From Sediminicola sp. YIK13 (GTDB lineage Bacteria; Bacteroidota; Bacteroidia; Flavobacteriales; Flavobacteriaceae), in assembly GCF_001430825.1 (NCBI RefSeq), contig NZ_CP010535.1, forward strand, positions 1,344,501-1,408,500: a stretch of DNA of 64,000 nucleotides. Direction: 5' to 3'. The translations under genes were made by a program, and so were the position numbers. This document shows, in pieces, positions 10,400 through 18,379 of the stretch (position 1 is the first letter of the stretch; each line of letters starts with the position of its first letter). Under the pieces are notes generated by a model. It was given only the letters and a program-made list of their open reading frames with translations, did no database searches and was not told where the DNA came from.

Positions 10400-10490
10400 G
10401 GTTTAACTTCTTGTTCGAACTAAAGTGCTGTAGGATTAGTTATAAAATTATATTACAATATTTTCATTTAACCATTTATTACTTTTATCG

Positions 10491-11195
10491 ATGATGACAT
10501 TAAAATTGAAAAACTTATTCATGGGCTATTTTATGCTAACCCTAATGGGGATTGGCAGCTTAAGTGCACAAACCATTGAACCCCAAAACGGAACAATAAC
10601 ATACGATAAAATTTTAAGGCCATGCATTTTGGTGAGTCTTGATCCTAAACCGGACGAACTTAAGGAAGCCTGGAGGGACTACCTTGATGATGCCTACGAT
10701 TTTAAATTGAAAGGTATTGGATTTTTGCAGAACAAAGACTTATTGTCTGCAGAGGAGGTTGACATCAAAAAGATTTCCCCAAATAAAATAAATTTTTATA
10801 CCAATATCGAAGAAAACGAACTTGGTTCTGAAATGAAGGTATTCGCCTCCATAGGAGAAGACACTTTTATAAGCCAGGACAAAACAAAAAAGGAGTATAA
10901 AGCGCTATATGGTATTGTTGAGAATTTCCTAAAAACATATCTTCCTATTTATTACAAAGAAATGCTGGAAGACACTACTAAAAATTTCGAGGATCTGACC
11001 GAAGATGTGGCCGACCTAAATGAGGAAATAGTGGATGATACTGAAAAAATAGAAGAATTAAAAAAAGAAATCGAGGATCTGAACGATAAAATAGAAAACG
11101 ATCGGGAAACTCTCGAAATAACCAAGAAGACTCTTACGACTACCGAAAAAAAACTGGAAAGAATAAAAGCCCAATCATTGATCTATAACCAATAG
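10491..11195 (+). CDS. Hypothetical exported protein with C-terminal coiled coil
   Basis: A 234-residue protein I do not recognise. It has a clear signal peptide (hydrophobic core from about residue 10, ending SLSAQ). The middle part has no known motif but is rich in Lys/Asp. From about residue 160 to 228 the sequence becomes a strongly heptad-like Glu/Lys/Leu coiled coil (for example VADLNEEIVDDTEKIEELKK). It is probably periplasmic or surface exposed and oligomeric. The second Met (10494) is an equally possible start. Confidence 0.7.
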   Translation: MMTLKLKNLFMGYFMLTLMGIGSLSAQTIEPQNGTITYDKILRPCILVSLDPKPDELKEAWRDYLDDAYDFKLKGIGFLQNKDLLSAEEVDIKKISPNKINFYTNIEENELGSEMKVFASIGEDTFISQDKTKKEYKALYGIVENFLKTYLPIYYKEMLEDTTKNFEDLTEDVADLNEEIVDDTEKIEELKKEIEDLNDKIENDRETLEITKKTLTTTEKKLERIKAQSLIYNQ

Positions 11196-11248
11196 TTTAA
11201 GAGGAAAAACTTATTTAAACCTTTAATAGCAATATGTAATTTTGGTCG

Positions 11249-11256
11249 TATCTTTG
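11249..11256 (+). promoter_or_regulatory. Candidate Bacteroidota -7 box (TATCTTTGC)
   Basis: An exact TAnnTTTG match followed by C, the best-conserved form in flavobacterial promoters. A second match (TAATTTTG, 11237-11244) overlaps just upstream. The predicted start of transcription near 11262 would leave a leader of about 77 nt before the phosphatidyltransferase ATG at 11339. No convincing -33 TTG is seen. Confidence 0.5.
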
Positions 11257-11338
11257 CGACAGACCTATTCCAAGGCGCAAGCTAACCAGCGTGTTTTCGT
11301 TTTTAGTTTCAATATTTCGCCTTGGATTTTGAAACGTA
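11257..11338 (+). promoter_or_regulatory. Possibly structured 5' leader with two competing helices
   Basis: Two inverted repeats interlock here. A 9-bp pair joins 11269-11277 to 11318-11326 (TCCAAGGCG/CGCCTTGGA). A 7-bp pair joins 11306-11312 to 11329-11335 (GTTTCAA/TTGAAAC). The second pair's 5' arm lies in the loop of the first, and its 3' arm ends 3 nt before the ATG. With only 2 nt between the two 3' arms, both full helices are unlikely at once, so a switch between them is more likely than a pseudoknot. It matches no riboswitch class I know; whether it regulates is inference. Confidence 0.35.
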
Positions 11339-12106
11339 ATGTCCAAACTACCCAAGGAATATCAATTTTTGGATCTGTCCGATTACGGAAGACCTGCAGC
11401 GATCATAATTGCCAAAGCCCTTCAAAACACATCCTTTACGCCCATACACGTTACCATTGGTTTTATAATCTCGGGGATACTTGCTATTTTATGCATGTAT
11501 CATCAGTATTTTATGGCAACTGGGTTCTTTCTTATCCTTAAATCCATTTTGGATGCAGCAGATGGGGAACTGGCACGCATAAAAAATAAACCCTCCTACA
11601 CGGGCCGTTATTTGGATTCTGTCTCCGATATCATCCTTAACTTTTTTATTTTACTGACCCTCTGGCACATAACCGAAGGAGCATTACTATACACTTTTTT
11701 AGCTTTCGCCGGACTACAATTACAAGGAACATTATACAATTATTACTATGTGATATTGAGAAACCAAAATAATGGGGATACTACCAGTCGTATTTTTGAG
11801 GATAGGGTTCCTGTTGCGCTAAAAGGTGAAAAACAACGTGATGTAAACATTCTTTTTGCCATCTATAAATTGTGCTATGGGATTTTTGATAAGATCATAT
11901 ATAGATTGGATAGCTCTGCTCCCAAAGGCGAGCACCTTCCAAAATGGTTCATGACCGCAGTCTCTACTTTTGGCTTAGGGTTTCAATTATTGATCATCAG
12001 TGTAATGCTGGCCCTTGGTTTTACTGCCTATATCATTCCTTTCTTTATGGGTTATTCCCTATTCATCCTTTTATTTATTGGCATACGTCGATATATCAAT
12101 CAATAG
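11339..12106 (+). CDS. CDP-alcohol phosphatidyltransferase family protein
   Basis: A 255-residue integral membrane enzyme of the family that transfers a phosphatidyl group from a CDP-alcohol to a second alcohol in phospholipid synthesis. The full signature D-x2-D-G-x2-A-R-x8-G-x3-D-x3-D is intact: Asp72, Asp75-Gly76, Ala79-Arg80, Gly89, Asp93, Asp97. There are about six hydrophobic segments. The second substrate cannot be read from the motif; flavobacterial proteins like this are not safely named PgsA or PssA. A candidate promoter and a possibly structured leader lie directly upstream. Confidence 0.9.
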   Translation: MSKLPKEYQFLDLSDYGRPAAIIIAKALQNTSFTPIHVTIGFIISGILAILCMYHQYFMATGFFLILKSILDAADGELARIKNKPSYTGRYLDSVSDIILNFFILLTLWHITEGALLYTFLAFAGLQLQGTLYNYYYVILRNQNNGDTTSRIFEDRVPVALKGEKQRDVNILFAIYKLCYGIFDKIIYRLDSSAPKGEHLPKWFMTAVSTFGLGFQLLIISVMLALGFTAYIIPFFMGYSLFILLFIGIRRYINQ

Positions 12107-12224
12107 TGCACCTTCCATATAATACGTTTTTCAATATTCTTTTTTATATTATTCAATTAAGGCCTTGGACTAAAAAATGATAAAATTGAACGGCCTTCAA
12201 TTAATTTGAATTATTTTTAGAAGC

Positions 12225-13640
12225 ATGAAACTTGAAAAATATATTCTCCCGATCCTAGTATACCTTCTATTGACCAGTTGCAAAAATAAGCAGGTGGAAA
12301 CCTATGACCTTGTCATACTCAATGGGCAAACAATTGATCTGGCAACAGGAAAAATAGCACTTCAGAATCTCTACATCAGAGATGGAAAATTTGTTAAGAT
12401 TGAAACCTCGGGAAATTCGGACCCTTATAAAGCGGACGAGACTATAGATGCTACCGGCACTTATATACTCCCAGGCTTTTGGGATAACCATGCCCATTTT
12501 AGGGGTGGTGACAGCCTCATTTTAGAAAATAAAAATCTATTGCCATTATTTCTTGCCAATGGTATTACCACTGTGCGAGATGCTGGGGGTGATCTAACAT
12601 CCAGTGTGATGCAGTGGAAAAAGGAAATTGCTGCCGGAACTTTGGACGGGCCCACAATTTATACTTCGGGACCAAAAATTGATGGTCCTGATGGCACATG
12701 GGCAGGCTCCTTAGAAGTGAAAACAGATGAAGATATTTCAAAAGCACTGGATTCCTTGCAAGCCTTAAAGACTGATTTCGTAAAATTATACGACAGTCGC
12801 ATTTCTGGTGATGCCTACCTCAAAACCCTTAAAGAAACAGATAAAAGAGGTCTTATTACCTCGGGACATATGCCATTTACCGTAACCCTGGAGGAAACAG
12901 TAGATGCAGGCATAGATGCGATTGAGCATCTTTATTACATCATGAAGGGCTGTTCGGCAGTGGAGGCCGAGGTCACCCAAATGCTGATAAATAAGGAAAT
13001 TGGCTTTTGGCAAGCCATGCCCCTACTACTGGAAGGATATCAGAACAGTACTGCAAAAGCAACCTTTGCCTTATTAAAAAATAAAAATGTTTTTGTGGTA
13101 CCCACACTCCATATCGGAGAAACACTGAGCTATTTGGATGAAGTTGATCACAGAAATGACCCGTACTTAAAATACATGGGAAAGGGTATTATAAAAACCT
13201 ATCAAGGAAGGATCAACGGTGCTTTAAATGCTTCTGAAAAAGCAAGAAAGGATAGAAAAGAGCTGGATCATTTTTTTGGCACTTTGACAAAATCATTAAA
13301 TGACGCTGGTGTAAAACTGTTGGCTGGTTCAGACAGCGGTGCCTTTAATTCCTATACCTATCCAGGGATCTCCTTGCACAAGGAATTGGAGGCCATGGTC
13401 CAAGCGGGCATGACCCCGTTGGAAGCACTGAAAACTTCAGCATATCATGGAGCACAATACCTAAAAAAAGATCAATTGTCAGGTTCAATTGAAATAGGAA
13501 AGCAGGCCGATGTAGTGTTATTGGAGGCCAATCCGCTAGAAGACATTAGAAACACTCAAAAAATTTATACGGTCATCCAAAATTCAAAGGTTTATAGTAA
13601 AGACCAATTAAAAGCTATGCTCGAAGGGGTAACAAGGTAA
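12225..13640 (+). CDS. Amidohydrolase family lipoprotein
   Basis: A 471-residue metal-dependent hydrolase of the amidohydrolase superfamily (imidazolonepropionase/prolidase-like branch), exported as a lipoprotein (LLLTSCKNK). Metal-binding features are the HxH at the end of strand 1 (DNHAHF), a Lys region after strand 4 (DFVKLYDSR), a later His region (SGHMPF, IEHLY) and the strand-8 Asp in LLAGSDSGA. The C-terminus has the usual composite beta-sandwich piece (IEIGKQADVVLLEANPLEDI). The substrate is probably a dipeptide or cyclic amide, by family only. It is followed 78 nt later by a second, divergent amidohydrolase. Confidence 0.9.
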   Translation: MKLEKYILPILVYLLLTSCKNKQVETYDLVILNGQTIDLATGKIALQNLYIRDGKFVKIETSGNSDPYKADETIDATGTYILPGFWDNHAHFRGGDSLILENKNLLPLFLANGITTVRDAGGDLTSSVMQWKKEIAAGTLDGPTIYTSGPKIDGPDGTWAGSLEVKTDEDISKALDSLQALKTDFVKLYDSRISGDAYLKTLKETDKRGLITSGHMPFTVTLEETVDAGIDAIEHLYYIMKGCSAVEAEVTQMLINKEIGFWQAMPLLLEGYQNSTAKATFALLKNKNVFVVPTLHIGETLSYLDEVDHRNDPYLKYMGKGIIKTYQGRINGALNASEKARKDRKELDHFFGTLTKSLNDAGVKLLAGSDSGAFNSYTYPGISLHKELEAMVQAGMTPLEALKTSAYHGAQYLKKDQLSGSIEIGKQADVVLLEANPLEDIRNTQKIYTVIQNSKVYSKDQLKAMLEGVTR

Positions 13641-13718
13641 AAACCATTTATTCATAGGCTTAACAGTAAATTTTATTTCAAGAAATTATATTCCCCCACA
13701 AATAAACACCATACTCAA

Positions 13719-14984
13719 ATGAAAATCACCATCACATTTATTGCTATTTTAACCACTTCTTTAACTTGTGCACAAACCCTGTTACGACCAGACAGGGTAT
13801 TTGATGGGAAGGCGGTCCATGATAATTGGGTTGTTCTGGTGGAGGGTACTACCATTGCTTTCGCAGGTATGGAAGGAGATTTAAAACCTCTGTCTTATAC
13901 CGCCGAAATAAATCTAACAGGAATGACCTTAATGCCTGGACTAATAGAAGGTCATTCGCACCTGTTGCTTCATCCTTATAACGAAACCTCATGGAACGAT
14001 CAAGTATTGAAGGAATCTCCAGTTGAACGAGCCATAAGAGGTACTGTACATGCCAAAAATTCACTTATGGCAGGGATCACCACCATGCGCGATTTGGGGG
14101 CCGAGGGTGCTGGCTATAGTGATGTTTATCTTAAAAAGACTATTGAGGAAGGCATCATAAACGGCCCTCGCCTCTTGGTCGCAGGTCCGGCCATAGTAGC
14201 CACGGGAGCATACGGCCCAAAGGGCTTTCACGATGGGGTGCATGTTCCTCTTGGGGCCGAAGAAGCTAGCGGCAAGGAGGAGGTCATAAGAACCGTTCGC
14301 AGGCAGATGGGTAATGGGGCCGATTTTATTAAAATATATGCCGATTACCGTTGGGGCAAAGGGGAACCTTCCCAACCTACATTCTCCTTGGAGGAAATAG
14401 AGTCGATGGTAGCCACCGCAACCAGTGCCGGAAGGTATGTAGTAGCACATGCCGGAACACCAGAAGGGATGCGCAGAGCTATTTTAGGAGGTGTTGAAAC
14501 CATAGAGCACGGTGATGGCGGTACCCTCGAAATTTTTAAATTGATGAAGGAAAAAGCGGTGGCCTTATGCCCTACCCTTGCAGCGGGTGATGCCATAGAG
14601 CAATATAACGGTTGGGACAAGGCAACAGGAAAGGAGCCTGCCCGAATTACAGCAAAAAAAGAATCCTTTAAACTGGCCTTACAAGCCGGGGTGGATATCG
14701 TATTTGGGGGTGATGTTGGAGTGTTCACCCATGGTGAAAACACACGGGAATTGGAGCTTATGGTGGCTTATGGGATGACTCCACTTGCATCCTTACGGGC
14801 CGCAACATCAGGTAATGCCCGTATTTTTCACCTAAACAATCTAGGCGAAGTTAAAAAGGGTTCGCTTGCCGACATTATTGCCATAGAGGGTAATCCACTG
14901 ATTGATATTTCTAAAATGAAGGATGTTAAATTTGTAATGAAAGATGGGACCATCTATAAAAACGTAGCGTGGCCTGAACAATAA
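13719..14984 (+). CDS. Amidohydrolase family protein, exported
   Basis: A 421-residue amidohydrolase with an ordinary signal peptide (TTSLTCAQ) instead of a lipobox. It keeps HxH (EGHSHLL), the carboxylated-Lys position (DFIKIYADYRWG), His in VAHAGTP and IEHGDG, and the strand-8 Asp in FGGDVGV. It ends in the typical GSLADIIAIEGNPL sandwich. It resembles Xaa-Pro dipeptidase-like amidohydrolases. The tandem arrangement with 12225-13640, followed by two exported peptide-related genes, suggests a role in using peptides or modified amino acids; the exact substrate is unknown. Confidence 0.9.
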   Translation: MKITITFIAILTTSLTCAQTLLRPDRVFDGKAVHDNWVVLVEGTTIAFAGMEGDLKPLSYTAEINLTGMTLMPGLIEGHSHLLLHPYNETSWNDQVLKESPVERAIRGTVHAKNSLMAGITTMRDLGAEGAGYSDVYLKKTIEEGIINGPRLLVAGPAIVATGAYGPKGFHDGVHVPLGAEEASGKEEVIRTVRRQMGNGADFIKIYADYRWGKGEPSQPTFSLEEIESMVATATSAGRYVVAHAGTPEGMRRAILGGVETIEHGDGGTLEIFKLMKEKAVALCPTLAAGDAIEQYNGWDKATGKEPARITAKKESFKLALQAGVDIVFGGDVGVFTHGENTRELELMVAYGMTPLASLRAATSGNARIFHLNNLGEVKKGSLADIIAIEGNPLIDISKMKDVKFVMKDGTIYKNVAWPEQ

Positions 14985-15113
14985 ATCAACAGTAGCCTAA
15001 TCAACTACTCCTCAAATGGATACTAAAATATTTCATCTTAAAATCTTCGATATCTCTGTTTGAATACGCTATCAACAACTAATTCCTTAACAGACCTTTA
15101 AGAATTCTGTAGA

Positions 15114-15121
15114 TAGATTTG
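15114..15121 (+). promoter_or_regulatory. Candidate Bacteroidota -7 box (TAGATTTG)
   Basis: An exact TAnnTTTG match 35 nt upstream of the ATG at 15157. The -33 element is not clear. It would drive the Asp-box protein and the S9 peptidase 10 nt behind it. Confidence 0.45.
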
Positions 15122-15156
15122 GTTATCTTTAAAACGACTAATTAACCGAAATAAAG

Positions 15157-18100
15157 ATGATTAAAAAATTACTTCCTTTGGTGATGCTATTCGCATCACT
15201 GTGCTTATCTGCACAACAATTCACAATGGACATGGTCCAAGATTTGAAACCTAGAAACATAGGTCCGGCAGGAATGAGCGGGCGTGTGACAGCCATAGAC
15301 GCTGTACATGAAAATCCTGATGTAATGTTCGTTGGAACGGCTTCAGGTGGCCTTTGGAAATCTACCTCCGGAGGCATCAAGTGGGAACCTGTTTTCAATA
15401 AAGAAGTAACAGCCTCCATCGGGGCGGTAGCCATCCAACAGTCCAACCCATCTGTTATCTGGGTAGGAACAGGGGAAGGAAACCCAAGAAATAGTTTAAA
15501 TGGTGGCTATGGTGTTTACAAATCTTTGGACGGCGGTAAGAACTGGACCTCCATGGGATTGGAGAAAACAAGGCACATCCATAGAATAGTCATAGACCCA
15601 ACAGATCCAAATACCGTTTATGTGGGCGCCATTGGGTCTCCTTGGGGCGAACACCCAGAAAGAGGGGTCTTCAAAACTACAGACGGAGGGGCTACCTGGG
15701 AGAAAATTCTTTTTGTCAATAATAAAACGGGGGTAGCCGATCTTGTAATGGATCCTACAAATCCCAATAAATTGATCGCTGCCATGTGGGAACATAAAAG
15801 AGACCCATGGTTCTTTAAGTCTGGTGGTGAGGGCAGTGGCTTGCATATGACACATGATGGAGGAAAAACATGGAAAAAACTGACTGAAAAAGAAGGGTTG
15901 CCAAAAGGAGAATTGGGTAGAATTGGAGTTGCAATTGCAAGAAACAAACCCAATGTGGTCTATGCCTTGGTCGAGGCCAAAAAAAATGCCCTTTACAAAT
16001 CCACGGATGGAGGGTTTAAATGGGAAAAAATTAATGACAAGGATGATATAGGCAATAGGCCATTTTATTACTCAGAAATATATGTAGATCCACAAAATGA
16101 AAATAGGATATACTCTGTCTTTACTTACATCAATGTATCAGAGGATGGAGGAAAGAATTTCAAGGAATTAATGCCTGCTTATGGTGTGGACAATGGGGTT
16201 CACCCAGATCACCATGCATGGTGGATACACCCAGAGAATGGTAATTTTATGATGGATGGTAACGATGGTGGAATGAATATTACCAAAGATGGCGGCCAAT
16301 CATGGCGTTTTATTGGTAACCTTCCGGCAGCCCAATTTTATCATATTAGTACAGACAATGAGTTCCCTTACAATGTATATGGCGGGATGCAGGACAATGG
16401 ATCCTGGAGAGGACCAGCTTATGTTTGGAAAGACCAGGGGATCCGCAATAGTTATTGGCAGGAGATCGCTTTTGGTGATGGCTTTGATGTGGTTCCAGAC
16501 AAGGATGATTCCCAATTTGGTTATGCCATGAGTCAACAGGGATATGTTTCCCGCTATGATTGGAAAACAGGGAACAACTACATTGTAAGACCTACCCCTC
16601 CGGATGCGGAAACAAAACTTCGCTTCAACTGGAATTCTGGCATTGGTCAAGATCCTTTTGACAACAGCACTGTATATTTCGGTAGCCAATTTGTACACAA
16701 AAGCACGGATAAAGGTCTGACATGGTCCGTTATTTCCCCAGATTTGACCACCAATGACCCTGAAAAACAAAAACAAAGTGAAAGTGGAGGATTGACCATG
16801 GATGCTACAGGGGCAGAAAACCATTGTACTATTTTAGTAATAGAACCATCACCTGTAGAAAAAGACATGATGTGGATCGGTACAGATGATGGACGCGTTC
16901 ACTACACTCAAAACGGGGGTTCCACTTGGACAGAGGTAACAGCAAATATTAAAGGTCTTCCCAGTGGTAGTTGGATTCCGCAAATAAAGGCATCCAACAA
17001 AAATAAGGGAGAAGCACTTTTAATCGCCAACGATTACCGAAGATTCAATTATACTCCTTATGCCTACAGAACAAAGAACTATGGTAAAACATGGGAACGC
17101 ATTGTAGATCAATCCGATGTGAAAAGCTATACCCTATCCATTATTGAAGATTCTGAAAACCCTAACCTCATGTTTTTGGGTACGGACGATGGATTATATG
17201 TTTCGATGGATGCAGGTGCAAAATGGCAGAAATGGACCGAAGGGTTTCCGACTGTCTCCACCAAAGATTTGGTGATTCATCCAAGGGAACAGGATTTGGT
17301 GATTGGAACTTTTGGAAGGGCCGCATGGGTATTGGATGACATACGCCCATTACGTGCCATAACCTCTGACAAAACCATTTTAAACAAGGATATTTCAATC
17401 TTCTCACCTCCTACAGCCTATCAGGCGGCATACCAGCAGCCCACTGGCAGCAGGTTTGGTGCCGATGATTTATATAATGGTGAGAATAGAAAAGAAGGAG
17501 CTATGATCACCTATTACTTGAAAGAAGGTAAAAAAGCTGATGCCAAAGAGGATAAAAAAGAAGATAATGATGGAGAGGATTCCAAGGAGGAAGAAAAAAA
17601 GGATGTAAAAACCAGAGACTCCATTGCCTTCAACTTTTATGACGGTGACCGCTTGATCAGAACCTTAAAATATAAAACCCCAGAAAAGGCCGGATTCCAT
17701 AGAATCTATTGGAGAATGGATGAAAAAGGTCCGGACAGGGCTTCTAGAAAAGTAAGTAAAAGAAAAAGCGAGCCTAGTGGTGTTAAGGTAAAACCAGGTA
17801 CCTATAAAATAGTAATATCCTATGGGGAAGCCACGGACGAAACCATGATAGAAGTAAAATCCGACCCAAGGTTAAACGTTTCCACTGCATCCATCAATGA
17901 AGTATATGAAACCGCAAAGAAGCTGGAGGGTTATGCACAGACCGCTGCAGATGCCGTAAAACAACTGGCAGAAAGTAAGGCCATAGCTGAACAGACCCAA
18001 AAGGATTTAAAGGAGCTGGACAAAGAGAAGTACAAGGTCCAGATCAAGGCCTCGGCGGACATAGTGAAGGAAATTGACACGGTTATGGCCCTTTATCTTG

Positions 18101-18369
18101 GAAAAGTTGACAAGCGCCAAGGAATCACCAGAAATCCTGAAATTACAGTGATGCAACGTATTGGAGTGGCCAGTGGTTATGTAGAAAGCAGACAAACAGG
18201 GGTTACTACCACGGAAAAACAATTGGTGAAATATGCCGAAGAGGAGCTTTCAAAGGCCTTGGAAGCTACCAACTCCTTTTTTGATGATAAATGGAAGAAC
18301 TATAAGGTATCCATTGAGCAATTGGATAATTCTCCTTTTAAGGAAACCAAAAAATTCATGATGAACTAA
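15157..18369 (+). CDS. Exported sortilin/BNR-type beta-propeller protein
   Basis: A 1070-residue secreted or outer-surface protein with a signal peptide (ASLCLSAQQ). About ten Asp-box/BNR repeats (S/T-x-D-x-G-x-x-W) occur between residues 60 and 720, for example KSLDGGKNWTS, KTTDGGATWEK, KSTDGGFKWEK and YTQNGGSTWTE, so it should fold as a VPS10/sialidase-like propeller. A very charged Lys/Glu/Asp linker lies near residues 790-830. A C-terminal immunoglobulin-like and helical region follows. Flavobacterial homologues are often called glycosyl hydrolases, but I see no sialidase active-site set. It is followed 10 nt later by an S9 peptidase, which suggests joint work on proteins or peptides. Confidence 0.88.
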   Translation: MIKKLLPLVMLFASLCLSAQQFTMDMVQDLKPRNIGPAGMSGRVTAIDAVHENPDVMFVGTASGGLWKSTSGGIKWEPVFNKEVTASIGAVAIQQSNPSVIWVGTGEGNPRNSLNGGYGVYKSLDGGKNWTSMGLEKTRHIHRIVIDPTDPNTVYVGAIGSPWGEHPERGVFKTTDGGATWEKILFVNNKTGVADLVMDPTNPNKLIAAMWEHKRDPWFFKSGGEGSGLHMTHDGGKTWKKLTEKEGLPKGELGRIGVAIARNKPNVVYALVEAKKNALYKSTDGGFKWEKINDKDDIGNRPFYYSEIYVDPQNENRIYSVFTYINVSEDGGKNFKELMPAYGVDNGVHPDHHAWWIHPENGNFMMDGNDGGMNITKDGGQSWRFIGNLPAAQFYHISTDNEFPYNVYGGMQDNGSWRGPAYVWKDQGIRNSYWQEIAFGDGFDVVPDKDDSQFGYAMSQQGYVSRYDWKTGNNYIVRPTPPDAETKLRFNWNSGIGQDPFDNSTVYFGSQFVHKSTDKGLTWSVISPDLTTNDPEKQKQSESGGLTMDATGAENHCTILVIEPSPVEKDMMWIGTDDGRVHYTQNGGSTWTEVTANIKGLPSGSWIPQIKASNKNKGEALLIANDYRRFNYTPYAYRTKNYGKTWERIVDQSDVKSYTLSIIEDSENPNLMFLGTDDGLYVSMDAGAKWQKWTEGFPTVSTKDLVIHPREQDLVIGTFGRAAWVLDDIRPLRAITSDKTILNKDISIFSPPTAYQAAYQQPTGSRFGADDLYNGENRKEGAMITYYLKEGKKADAKEDKKEDNDGEDSKEEEKKDVKTRDSIAFNFYDGDRLIRTLKYKTPEKAGFHRIYWRMDEKGPDRASRKVSKRKSEPSGVKVKPGTYKIVISYGEATDETMIEVKSDPRLNVSTASINEVYETAKKLEGYAQTAADAVKQLAESKAIAEQTQKDLKELDKEKYKVQIKASADIVKEIDTVMALYLGKVDKRQGITRNPEITVMQRIGVASGYVESRQTGVTTTEKQLVKYAEEELSKALEATNSFFDDKWKNYKVSIEQLDNSPFKETKKFMMN

Positions 18370-18379
18370 AAAATAGGAT

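Noticed and set aside
11257-11338. Leader considered as a true H-type pseudoknot
   Set aside because: Only 2 nt separate the two 3' arms, too short to span the 9-bp helix, so competing helices are more likely than both at once.
12140-12200. AAGGCC/GGCCTT inverted repeat before the first amidohydrolase
   Set aside because: Only six pairs around a long loop and no T-tract, so it is too weak to call.
14061-14743. Two antisense frames within the second amidohydrolase
   Set aside because: They are shadows of an intact gene and their products show no domain.
16300-16824. Long open frame on the minus strand inside the Asp-box gene
   Set aside because: It lies fully antisense to a well-supported coding region, has no family resemblance and no promoter or start context of its own.
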